Source: Planctomycetaceae bacterium (GTDB lineage: Bacteria; Planctomycetota; Planctomycetia; Pirellulales; UBA1268). From it: a stretch of 5,384 nucleotides of DNA. Positions within the stretch are counted from its first letter, which is position 1. Each line of letters starts with the position of its first letter. The notes under the pieces were generated by a model, which did not search any database, was not told where the DNA came from, and worked only from the letters and a program-made list of their open reading frames with translations. Positions 1 through 5,377 of the stretch are shown in pieces. The stretch is taken from positions 1 through 5,384 of the forward strand of contig JABHNP010000202.1 of assembly GCA_018694455.1 (NCBI GenBank). The letters run 5' to 3'. The position numbers were made by a program, and so were the translations under genes.

Positions 1-998
1 ACTACAGTCGTTAAAACGCAGAGTCCAACGGCTACGAAGACACCTCGACGACTTGGGCCGAGCACAAGGGGTATTCCAAGTAAGACGAGAGAGATATCGA
101 GAAATGGAGTAACAAAACGAGCATGGACACGCAGGGGAACCTCAGCACCAACCCCTAAACTCGGGTTTGAAATTGCATAGATCAGATTGACGGTTGATGA
201 ATAAAGGCTCCAGTTACTGGAACCAATCATTTGCTCAAAACGTACACCACTTGTTACAAAACATTCGTTTGGTCTCAGCCAAGGTGAGTTTTGAGCAGTA
301 TAAATTATGGTTTTATTTTGAAGCTTTAGAGCTGGTAGAGAATCAATGTCGGGAGGTCCTGTTACCCCAGAGAGAAGATATCCTGCAGGATGCTCCGCAG
401 CTTCGGGCCTCCAGATTGCTTCAGCAGCGTCTATTTGTGGGCCAAAATCAGCAAGTAATGGTGGCATTAGCAGGCTCGGAGAGTCTATGCGTCGTAAAGC
501 TTCTTGGTAGGTTTTCCCACGGAACAGTATTTCAGTCTGATGGTCATATCGAGCCTCAAAGTTTTTTTGAGTCTGTCCATCTAGATCCTGCGCATTCCGC
601 GAGATTACGAATCTTATTGAGGGTAATACAAACTCTCGATTGCCAATCGCGAGAAAACTAACAAAGAGTGTGAAAAAAATTGCTGGTTTTGCAATTCGCC
701 ACCGAGTAACACCGGCCGCCAGAAGCGCCGTTAATTCGTTATGACGCTCAAGCCATGATAACGCGAACATGCCACTGGCTAGTGAGATAATTGGACTTGT
801 TGCATCGAAAAAAGAAATGAGGCGATAGCCGTAATACGTACCCAAGACCTTGGCTAAGCCACCTGTTTTTTCAGCATGAAGTGCAAACTCTTCAAGGTTT
901 GTGAATGCGTCAATGACAAACGTAAGGCCGGCAAGGCTTATGAAAACAATACAGAATGCTTGGAACTGCGCTCGTAATAAATAGCGATCAATCAGCAT
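1..998 (-). CDS. LptF/LptG-family LPS-export permease, partial (C-terminus beyond the left edge)
   Basis: Reading the minus strand from the ATG at 998 to the window edge gives 332 codons with no stop. The product resembles the LptF/LptG (YjgP/YjgQ) permeases, inner-membrane subunits of the ABC machine that extracts lipopolysaccharide and passes it to the periplasmic bridge. Seen: the opening MLIDRYLLRAQF; a first membrane segment at about 12-32 followed by VIDAFTNLEEF, matching the family's 'VID...N.dEF'; a second at about 60-82; the cytoplasmic ELTALLAAGVTRWRIAKP (88-105), the region thought to contact LptB; a third segment at about 106-120; a soluble stretch at about 126-290 fitting the periplasmic jellyroll; then RFVTPFLDISLVLLGIPLVL (294-313) and the beginning of another segment. 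Family members run about 350-400 residues, so the end is probably just outside. The frame stays open upstream to a TAA near 1121 but has no other ATG, and the family alignment supports 998. No clear ribosome binding site is seen. LptF and LptG cannot be told apart here. Confidence 0.9.
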   Translation of the reverse strand, partial: MLIDRYLLRAQFQAFCIVFISLAGLTFVIDAFTNLEEFALHAEKTGGLAKVLGTYYGYRLISFFDATSPIISLASGMFALSWLERHNELTALLAAGVTRWRIAKPAIFFTLFVSFLAIGNREFVLPSIRFVISRNAQDLDGQTQKNFEARYDHQTEILFRGKTYQEALRRIDSPSLLMPPLLADFGPQIDAAEAIWRPEAAEHPAGYLLSGVTGPPDIDSLPALKLQNKTIIYTAQNSPWLRPNECFVTSGVRFEQMIGSSNWSLYSSTVNLIYAISNPSLGVGAEVPLRVHARFVTPFLDISLVLLGIPLVLGPSRRGVFVAVGLCVLTTV

Positions 999-1074
999 GA
1001 AATAAGTTGCCGAAGGAATGGAAGCCGGGTTTTCTCGAGGATATCGATTTCCTTGAAGGATGCCGAGTCCCCGA

Positions 1075-1103
1075 AAGATAGGTAGGCTATGTGTCAGCGT
1101 CAA
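1075..1103 (-). promoter_or_regulatory. Candidate sigma70-type promoter for the LptF/LptG-like gene
   Basis: On the minus strand a -35-like TTGACG (1098-1103) is followed, after exactly 17 nt, by a -10-like TATCTT (1075-1080). These match the consensus at 5 of 6 and 4 of 6 positions. Transcription would start near 1068 and leave a leader of about 70 nt before the ATG at 998. This also argues against translation starting farther upstream in the open frame. It is a pattern match only, and planctomycete promoter consensus is less well known than that of E. coli. Confidence 0.4.
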
Positions 1104-1137
1104 TTCTGTGTTTTGGTTTTAATTGGTGAGATGTGCG

Positions 1138-1965
1138 ATGGTAAGAAAGTTTTGGAGACCATCATCTATCTGGGCTAACTGCAAGGGGTGGGCAGTTTGT
1201 CACTTTGTTGAGCTGGGACAAATCTTTTTTCCGGCGAGTTGTCCGGCCTGTGGCGAGAATATCTCTTTTACAAGTGAGACAGGGGAAGAAAGACCCACTG
1301 CCAAATTTTCTTTATGTGAAAACTGCGTGGCAGTCTTCACAGACGTCAGTCCGAGATGTGACCGCTGCGGTTTGCCAAAGTGTTCTGGATCTTCATGTGA
1401 ACATTGTCAAAGGCTTGTTGATCAACTCGGTATAAAGAATATTTTGTGGCAGCAAATATTTGTACTTGGGACTTACAAAGACGGCTTACGGGCCGGGGTC
1501 ATCGCCGGGAAAAAACCCTCCGGCGAAGACCTTGTCGAAGCACTTTCCAAGCTTCTTGTGAGTCAGCGGACATCTATGAAGGAGTTGAGAGTAGATGCTG
1601 TCATTCCAGTGCCGATGCACTGGCGGAGGCGCTGGGTAAGGGGAACGAATTCTGCTGATATCATGGCAAAGCAAATTGCTTCGTCCCTCAGGGTGCCCTA
1701 CAGATGTGACATACGGTGTAAAAGGGTGAAGAGTCCCCAGAAGTTATTATCAGCCAAGATGCGGACTGTAAATATGGCTGGCATGTTTTATGTAAGAGGG
1801 AATCAACTCAAGGGCAAACGAGTGCTGGTTGTGGATGATGTTGCAACGACAGGAGCCACATTGTCAGCCATAACACACTGCCTGCTGGAGATTGGTGCTA
1901 CAGTTGTTTACGCTGCTGTTCTTGCAAGAACGGATGAAGTCACTAATCATGACAGCAAGCAATAG
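1138..1965 (+). CDS. comF: ComF family protein (double zinc ribbon plus phosphoribosyltransferase domain)
   Basis: This 275-residue protein has the ComF/GntX layout. Four cysteine pairs near the N-terminus, C35-x2-C38, C60-x2-C63, C74-x2-C77 and C87-x2-C90 (with an extra C82), form the zinc-ribbon part. A type I phosphoribosyltransferase fold follows: VIPVPMHWRRRWVRGTNSAD (155-174) matches the 'PVP...rr..RGfNq' segment, SPQKLLSAKMRTVNM (199-213) matches the 'Q..L....R..N' segment, and VVDDVATTGATL (231-242) is the PRPP-binding loop. ComF proteins are linked to DNA uptake in competent bacteria, but the homologues are widespread and their substrate is usually unknown, so competence here is not shown. 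I chose ATG 1138 because GGTGAG (1125-1130) lies 7 nt upstream. The frame also permits TTG at 1123 or GTG at 1126, adding four or five residues. The gene runs divergently from the permease gene and leads into hemC after 30 nt. Confidence 0.9.
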   Translation: MVRKFWRPSSIWANCKGWAVCHFVELGQIFFPASCPACGENISFTSETGEERPTAKFSLCENCVAVFTDVSPRCDRCGLPKCSGSSCEHCQRLVDQLGIKNILWQQIFVLGTYKDGLRAGVIAGKKPSGEDLVEALSKLLVSQRTSMKELRVDAVIPVPMHWRRRWVRGTNSADIMAKQIASSLRVPYRCDIRCKRVKSPQKLLSAKMRTVNMAGMFYVRGNQLKGKRVLVVDDVATTGATLSAITHCLLEIGATVVYAAVLARTDEVTNHDSKQ

Positions 1966-1969
1966 GGTT

Positions 1970-1987
1970 GGCCTCAAGGGTTTTTTG
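1970..1987 (+). repeat. Small inverted repeat between comF and hemC
   Basis: Within the 30-nt gap, CTCAA and TTGAG can pair across a T-rich loop of 7 nt, ending about 10 nt before the hemC ATG. The stem is only 5 bp and AT-rich, and the T-run is in the loop rather than after the stem, so it is not a convincing terminator. At most it could affect hemC translation. It may be chance; edges are approximate within a base or two. Confidence 0.2.
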
Positions 1988-1995
1988 AGAAAAAA

Positions 1996-2985
1996 ATGAG
2001 TCAGCGCGAACAACGAGAAACTGGAAAAGCCTCAGCTGTGATATTGCGGGTAGGAACCCGTGGTAGTCAGCTCGCCCGAACTCAAACAGGACATGTACGG
2101 GAAAAGTTAAGTAATCTTGGCTTCGATGCACAAGAAATTATACTAACAACCCGTGGAGATCAGCAACAAACTGTTCCAATTGCACAAATCGGAAACGATG
2201 GAGTTTTTGTTCGGGAGCTTGAAAAAGCTCTTCTTGAAGATCGCATTGATCTAGCGGTGCATAGTCTGAAAGACCTGCCAACGGCGATGACACCAGGCCT
2301 GGAGTTCGCGTGCGTCCCTCCGAGGGCAACTCCATTTGATGTTTTGGTAAGCAGAGAAGGCATCGGATTGTCGAATCTGCCAACGGGAGCACGTGTTGGT
2401 ACGGCGAGTGTACGTCGTAGAATTCAGGTGCAAGCGATTCGCCCGGATGTTAAAGTTGTTCCAATAAGGGGTAATGTTGATTCGCGGCTTAAGCGTCTTG
2501 AAAATGACGAGCTAGACGCTGTCATTCTTGCTGCTGCTGGCCTTGAGCGACTTGGCCACGAGGCACGGATTTCAGAAGTCTTGCGTCCACCAAATTTTTG
2601 GCCTGCTGTTGCACAAGGTGCTCTGGTAATCCAAATCAACTCTGCAAATCACCGTGTTCGAGAATTGCTTAGGCCAATACATCACCCTGAGACCTACTTT
2701 GCAACGATTGCAGAACGTGCTTTGTTATCATCGCTTGCGGGTGGATGCTTGGCGCCTATCGGCAGTTGGGGAAGGTTTGAACAAGGCAAGGAATTATCTC
2801 TCGGTGGATGTGTGTTATCTGATAGGCGAGGCAAGATAGAAATAGTCACAGCGACCTGTTCGTCACAGGTCGGCGATTCTGAGAGTGCTGTGTTGCTTGG
2901 CCACAACGTTGCGGCAGAGTTGCTCAATCAAGGTGCTCAACCATTGCTGGACATAATGAGAGACGATGAGAACGTGTCTGACTGA
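1996..2985 (+). CDS. hemC: Hydroxymethylbilane synthase (porphobilinogen deaminase)
   Basis: HemC is the cytoplasmic enzyme that joins four porphobilinogen molecules into hydroxymethylbilane, the linear precursor of uroporphyrinogen III in heme and other tetrapyrrole synthesis. The 329-residue product is full length (family about 310-330). Seen: VGTRGSQLARTQT near residues 19-31, matching the family 'iGtR.S.LAl.Qt'; TTRGDQ at about 52-57; AVHSLKDLPT with the catalytic aspartate at D93 (equivalent to E. coli D84); VGTASVRRRIQ and IRGNVDSRL, the arginine-rich stretches that bind cofactor and substrate carboxylates; AQGAL; and LAGGCLAPIG with C251, the attachment cysteine for the dipyrromethane cofactor (equivalent to E. 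coli C242). All key residues are present, so it should be active. The N-terminus is about 15 residues longer than usual before the first strand. The ATG follows an A-rich stretch and only a weak GAG. It is probably co-transcribed with comF. No other heme gene is in view. Confidence 0.96.
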   Translation: MSQREQRETGKASAVILRVGTRGSQLARTQTGHVREKLSNLGFDAQEIILTTRGDQQQTVPIAQIGNDGVFVRELEKALLEDRIDLAVHSLKDLPTAMTPGLEFACVPPRATPFDVLVSREGIGLSNLPTGARVGTASVRRRIQVQAIRPDVKVVPIRGNVDSRLKRLENDELDAVILAAAGLERLGHEARISEVLRPPNFWPAVAQGALVIQINSANHRVRELLRPIHHPETYFATIAERALLSSLAGGCLAPIGSWGRFEQGKELSLGGCVLSDRRGKIEIVTATCSSQVGDSESAVLLGHNVAAELLNQGAQPLLDIMRDDENVSD

Positions 2986-3009
2986 CTGGTAAACTCAAGT
3001 AGTGCTTCT

Positions 3010-3020
3010 GAACCAGGTTC
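3010..3020. repeat. Short palindrome downstream of hemC
   Basis: GAACC and GGTTC flank a single A, 24 nt after the hemC stop. As RNA it can form a 4-bp stem with a three-base loop. It is followed by TTGCCGCTTT rather than a T-run, so as a terminator it is weak. It could equally be a small operator or chance. Confidence 0.25.
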
Positions 3021-3038
3021 TTGCCGCTTTAAAATGAT

Positions 3039-3063
3039 GTCCTGCGCAGTGTGTTTACAGGAC
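3039..3063 (+). terminator. Weak candidate terminator hairpin after hemC
   Basis: GTCCTG (3039-3044) and CAGGAC (3058-3063) are perfect inverted arms around a 13-nt loop, with a possible extra T-G pair outside. The sequence after it, GAACCTTTTG, has only a short T stretch displaced by 5 nt. It lies where an end to the comF-hemC transcript is expected, but the long loop and missing T-tract make an intrinsic terminator uncertain. Confidence 0.25.
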
Positions 3064-3219
3064 GAACCTTTTGAAGAAATATTTTTCATTAGGGGTCGAC
3101 GGATTGTACCAGGCTATCCCCCCCGCCCGGTTCACTCCAAATGGTGGGTTCATGCAATGCGGATTTGATAAAAAATTTCGTACTAAGAGCAAGGTTGGAT
3201 AAACTGCTACCATATTAAA

Positions 3220-3248
3220 GTTGAGATTCCCTGCCGCAGGCTCTCAAC
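3220..3248. repeat. Two-part inverted repeat (hairpin) upstream of the response regulator gene
   Basis: The outer arms GTTGAGA (3220-3226) and TCTCAAC (3242-3248) pair perfectly over 7 bp. Inside them CCTG (3230-3233) and CAGG (3237-3240) pair over 4 bp around a CCG triloop, separated from the outer stem by a TTC/C internal loop. This is the strongest secondary structure in the gene-free stretch. On the plus strand no T-run follows. On the minus strand TTTAATAT follows, so it could be a weak terminator for transcription leftward through the regulator. Other options are an operator, a leader-RNA element or part of a small RNA. Function is unknown. Confidence 0.5.
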
Positions 3249-3310
3249 ACTAGGACTTTGATATAGAAAATCAATCTGTTCTTAGACTGCAGTCAGCCGA
3301 CTCGCCAAAA

Positions 3311-3496
3311 ATGGTGAGCATTGACTGTAAAATCGGAGAAATGTCCACGATTCGTCTGAGAAACGGTAAAAATATATCAGCGAGAGTCGCTATTAATTCT
3401 GAGGATTACGTAATCCCTTCAAATACGAGGCTGATGGATGTCGTTAGACCTCGAAAATGTTCGGTCCCATTGTTGATACGTATTTTAGATGACTGA
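3311..3496 (+). CDS. Doubtful small ORF (61 codons) overlapping the response regulator start
   Basis: An open frame from ATG 3311 (or ATG 3341, giving 51 residues) ends at a TGA that overlaps the response regulator start by 8 nt in the arrangement ATGACTGA, the kind of overlap seen in translationally coupled genes. The product (e.g. MSTIRLRNGKNISARVAI from the second start) is basic in its first half, has no recognisable domain, signal peptide or membrane segment, and is not known to me. No ribosome binding site precedes ATG 3311. GGAG lies only 2 nt before ATG 3341, which is too close. It may well be a chance frame within a regulatory leader. Confidence 0.2.
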   Translation: MVSIDCKIGEMSTIRLRNGKNISARVAINSEDYVIPSNTRLMDVVRPRKCSVPLLIRILDD

Positions 3497-4133
3497 AGAC
3501 CCAATCAAAATAATTATTGCCGATGATCACGAGGTGGTCAGGTGTGGGCTTGTATCCCTACTTGACAATTCACACGTGGAAGTGGTCGCAGAGGCTGAAT
3601 CCGGTGACGAAGCGGTCAAGCTAGCAAAGAGGTGTAAGCCTGACGTTATCTTGCTTGATGTCAGAATGCCTCCAGGGGCAGACGGCCTTGCAGCACTGGA
3701 AAAAATTCGTACTGATGCTCCAGGGGTGTGTTGCATCATGCTTACGACATTTGATAACCCCACATATATTGCGAGAGCAGTTGCATCCGGAGCTCACGAC
3801 TACGTGCTCAAGGGCTGCAGCCGCCAAGAACTACTCGATGCAGTCACAGGAGCTGCTTCTGGGAAACTGCCAATGCGTGCTGGAGAGTTACGTAGAGTCG
3901 CGACAACGATGGCAAATCGTATCGCGACGCCCGACCCGGATGTTCCATTGACCCAAAGAGAAATGCAGGTTTTGAGGCACGTAGCATTGGGACTTTCAAA
4001 CAAGGAAATTGCCAAGTCTCTTACCATTAGTGTGGAAACGGTCAAAGAGCATGTCCAGAATATTTTGCGAAAGTTATCTGTAAGTGACAGGACGCAGGCC
4101 GCTGTGTGGGCTGTAAGGCGTGGACTTGTGTAG
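3489..4133 (+). CDS. NarL/FixJ-type response regulator transcription factor
   Basis: The 214-residue protein combines an N-terminal receiver domain (about 5-122) with a C-terminal LuxR-type helix-turn-helix (about 152-214). Seen in the receiver: the acidic pair D12-D13, the phosphoacceptor D57 in VILLDVRMP, the switch threonines T86/T87 in MLTTFDNP, and K108 in YVLKG. In the DNA-binding part: PLTQREMQVLRHVALGLSNK followed by EIAKSLTISVETVKEHVQNI and RKLSVSDRTQAAVWAV, all canonical. It should be phosphorylated by a sensor kinase and then bind DNA as a dimer. No kinase is in the window, so it looks like an orphan and its signal and targets are unknown. The start is fixed: an in-frame TAG immediately precedes the ATG at 3489. 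No clear ribosome binding site is present, and the 8-nt overlap with the small ORF upstream could mean translational coupling. Its stop lies 6 nt from the stop of the convergent recombinase gene. I recall close planctomycete relatives but could not check. Confidence 0.93.
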   Translation: MTEDPIKIIIADDHEVVRCGLVSLLDNSHVEVVAEAESGDEAVKLAKRCKPDVILLDVRMPPGADGLAALEKIRTDAPGVCCIMLTTFDNPTYIARAVASGAHDYVLKGCSRQELLDAVTGAASGKLPMRAGELRRVATTMANRIATPDPDVPLTQREMQVLRHVALGLSNKEIAKSLTISVETVKEHVQNILRKLSVSDRTQAAVWAVRRGLV

Positions 4134-4139
4134 CTATAC

Positions 4140-5063
4140 CTATTGAGCGCGCGGGTGTGCACTTTCAAAAGCTTCAAGAAGTCGACTCGTTGTGACATGC
4201 GTATAAATCTGTGTCGTAACGAGGCTTTTATGTCCCAGAAGTTCTTGCACGCTTCGAATATCTGCACCAGCGTCAAGTAAATGGGTTGCAAAACTATGCC
4301 TGAGCGTATGTGGGCTTGCTCGTCCGGCAAGCCCTGCAGTTACCAGATGTTTTTCTAATAACCGACCGACACTTCGAACCGAAAGACGCCCACCGAATTT
4401 ATTGATAAAGAGTGGGTGTGTGTGAACTGTTGATTGAAGCTTCCCGAATCTCTTTCTGACAGGTTGCCATCGCTGAATAGCTTGCTTCGCGTGAGACCCA
4501 ACAATTCCGAGCCGCTCCCGACGTCCTTTGCCCTGTACCTTGACGGTCCCAGACTCTAGATCGAGGTCAGTGTCATTCACGGCAGCCAATTCCGCTACAC
4601 GAACGCCGGAAGAATAAAGAAGTTCCAGGATTGCTCGATCACGAAGCCCGGCATCAGTTGTAGCTGAAGGTGCTACTAGTAAATTCGCTATTTCATCTCC
4701 AGTGAGAAACTTTGGGAGCGAACGGCCTCGCTTCGGGCTCCGCAGCGGCTGCGCCGGGTTTGATGAAACCCACCCTTCTCGATGGCCGAACCGATAGAAG
4801 CTGCGAATGCTAGCCAATTTGCGGGCGATCGTGGTGGGGGCGTAGCCCGTGGAGTGCAGGGCGGCTGCATATCTCCGAAGCATAACTGTGGTTACGTCAG
4901 CCGGTTGTGTGCATCCAGCATCTTGCAGGTAGTCGAAAAGCTGGAGCAGATCTTCTCGGTAACTTTTTACGGTATGGGTTGCCCCACCTCTTTCAGCTAC
5001 CAAAAATCGCAGGAAGCGAGACAACCCCTCTTTGAAAGCAGGTCCAACTGCGTGATCAACCAT
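4140..5063 (-). CDS. xerC: Tyrosine recombinase XerC/XerD
   Basis: This 307-residue tyrosine recombinase should resolve chromosome dimers at a dif site together with a Xer partner and FtsK; XerC and XerD of E. coli are each 298 residues. The N-terminal SAM-like core-binding domain spans about 8-95, including HTVKSYREDLLQLFDYL and TTIARKLASIRSFYRF. The catalytic domain spans about 118-300 and has the whole active set: R155 in LLYSSGVRVAEL, K179 in VQGKGRRER, H252 and R255 in PHTLRHSFATHLL, H278 in LLGHKSLVTTQIYTHV, and the nucleophile Y287. Length, compact N-terminus and lack of extra domains favour a Xer housekeeping enzyme over a phage or transposon integrase, and no att-like repeats were noticed. 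XerC is chosen over XerD by overall likeness only. ATG 5063 puts the core-binding domain right after a short leader; no clear ribosome binding site precedes it. It is probably transcribed with the 78-residue gene 62 nt upstream. Confidence 0.93.
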   Translation of the reverse strand: MVDHAVGPAFKEGLSRFLRFLVAERGGATHTVKSYREDLLQLFDYLQDAGCTQPADVTTVMLRRYAAALHSTGYAPTTIARKLASIRSFYRFGHREGWVSSNPAQPLRSPKRGRSLPKFLTGDEIANLLVAPSATTDAGLRDRAILELLYSSGVRVAELAAVNDTDLDLESGTVKVQGKGRRERLGIVGSHAKQAIQRWQPVRKRFGKLQSTVHTHPLFINKFGGRLSVRSVGRLLEKHLVTAGLAGRASPHTLRHSFATHLLDAGADIRSVQELLGHKSLVTTQIYTHVTTSRLLEAFESAHPRAQ

Positions 5064-5066
5064 AAT

Positions 5067-5081
5067 CTTGTGTATTACAAG
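5067..5081. repeat. Small palindrome just upstream of the xerC start
   Basis: CTTGT (5067-5071) and ACAAG (5077-5081) are perfect inverted arms around a 5-nt spacer, ending 3 bp before the xerC ATG on the minus strand. In RNA this weak 5-bp hairpin would sit in the ribosome binding region, so it could dampen xerC translation or mark a protein-binding site. A stem this short also arises by chance. Confidence 0.25.
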
Positions 5082-5125
5082 GAGTTTTTTGAGTTGTTAT
5101 TGAAAGGATTCTTCTGCCAGTGAAC

Positions 5126-5362
5126 TTACGACGTGCGTCGATCAACTCGTGGAGCAATTCCCTCTCTTCGGGAATGCGACTTGTTTTGGCGAATTTTCTG
5201 ACCAAGAACAGAGGCGTCATACCACGAAAAGCTGAGTTTTGGATCGGCAGCATAGCGATTGAGCGTTTGTAGAGTTTCGGCTCGACTTTCGTCGTCGTAT
5301 AAAAATACGTAACGCTCACTACCCTTTACGAGTGCAACGACATTGATATCCCGAGAGGCCAT
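5126..5362 (-). CDS. Small protein of unknown function upstream of xerC
   Basis: This 78-residue product begins MASRDINVVALVKGSERYVF. I recall similar short proteins in planctomycete genomes but know no function and could not verify this. Visible features: a hydrophobic strand at 7-12, a second strand at 17-22 (RYVFLY), a likely helix at 25-39 (ESRAETLQTLNRYAA), LSFSWYDASVLGQKI at 43-57, then a polar, arginine-rich tail. There is no signal peptide, membrane segment or cysteine, so it is probably a small cytoplasmic alpha/beta protein. The ATG at 5362 is well supported by GGAGGG at 5372-5377, 9 nt upstream. It ends 62 nt before xerC on the same strand, so the two probably form an operon, with this gene first. 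The promoter would lie beyond the right edge. A functional link to recombination is only an idea from position. Confidence 0.75.
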   Translation of the reverse strand: MASRDINVVALVKGSERYVFLYDDESRAETLQTLNRYAADPKLSFSWYDASVLGQKIRQNKSHSRREGIAPRVDRRTS

Positions 5363-5371
5363 AGGTGCTTT

Positions 5372-5377
5372 CCCTCC
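5372..5377 (-). promoter_or_regulatory. Ribosome binding site of the 78-residue gene
   Basis: GGAGGG on the minus strand lies 9 nt before the ATG at 5362. It is the only strong Shine-Dalgarno match found before a gene here, which fixes this start and suggests efficient translation compared with its neighbours. Confidence 0.65.

Larger units (their letters stand above)
2986..3310. other. Intergenic region after hemC without a recognised gene
   Basis: I see no convincing coding frame on either strand. The stretch holds two small inverted repeats soon after hemC, a run of seven C at 3118-3124, AT-rich DNA at about 3163-3220, and a two-part hairpin at 3220-3248. No tRNA, riboswitch or sigma54 promoter was recognised. 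A TG-TACCAT sequence at 3205-3213 resembles an extended -10 element on the plus strand but lacks a good -35. The promoter for the response regulator presumably lies here or in the following 180 nt. Confidence 0.6.

Noticed and set aside
194..661. 155-codon plus-strand frame
   Set aside because: It lies wholly inside the minus-strand LptF/LptG-like gene, whose translation matches family landmarks, and its own product shows no domain.
1131..1133. ATG at 1131 as the comF start
   Set aside because: It is out of frame with the zinc-ribbon and phosphoribosyltransferase motifs; the in-frame ATG is at 1138.
1975..1986. Repeated TTTTTTGAG motif (also near 552 and 5085)
   Set aside because: One copy is inside coding sequence, flanks differ, and short T-rich words recur by chance.
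3010..3020. LexA-type SOS box (GAAC...GTTC)
   Set aside because: The spacer is 3 nt where the Gram-positive-type box needs 4, and it follows a gene rather than preceding an SOS gene.
3118..3124. C7 run as a frameshift or phase-variation tract
   Set aside because: It is not inside any supported coding frame and does not sit between recognisable promoter elements.
3142..3155. Sigma54-like TGG...TGC element upstream of the response regulator
   Set aside because: The GG to GC spacing is 9 rather than the required 10 nt, and the flanks do not match the -24/-12 consensus.
3800..4330. 176-codon minus-strand frame spanning the regulator and recombinase ends
   Set aside because: It is antisense to the conserved HTH of the response regulator and out of frame with the recombinase catalytic motifs, so it is a shadow.
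4140..5063. Recombinase as part of an integron, phage or integrative element
   Set aside because: No att-like direct repeats, tRNA gene, cassette array or phage genes are present, and size and domains fit a housekeeping Xer enzyme. No dif-like site was recognised either.
4782..5123. 113-codon plus-strand frame
   Set aside because: It is antisense to the conserved N-terminal domain of the recombinase and shows no domain of its own.
5056..5319. 87-codon minus-strand frame overlapping the small protein and the xerC start
   Set aside because: It overlaps the better supported 78-residue frame, which has a strong ribosome binding site, and shows no recognisable features.
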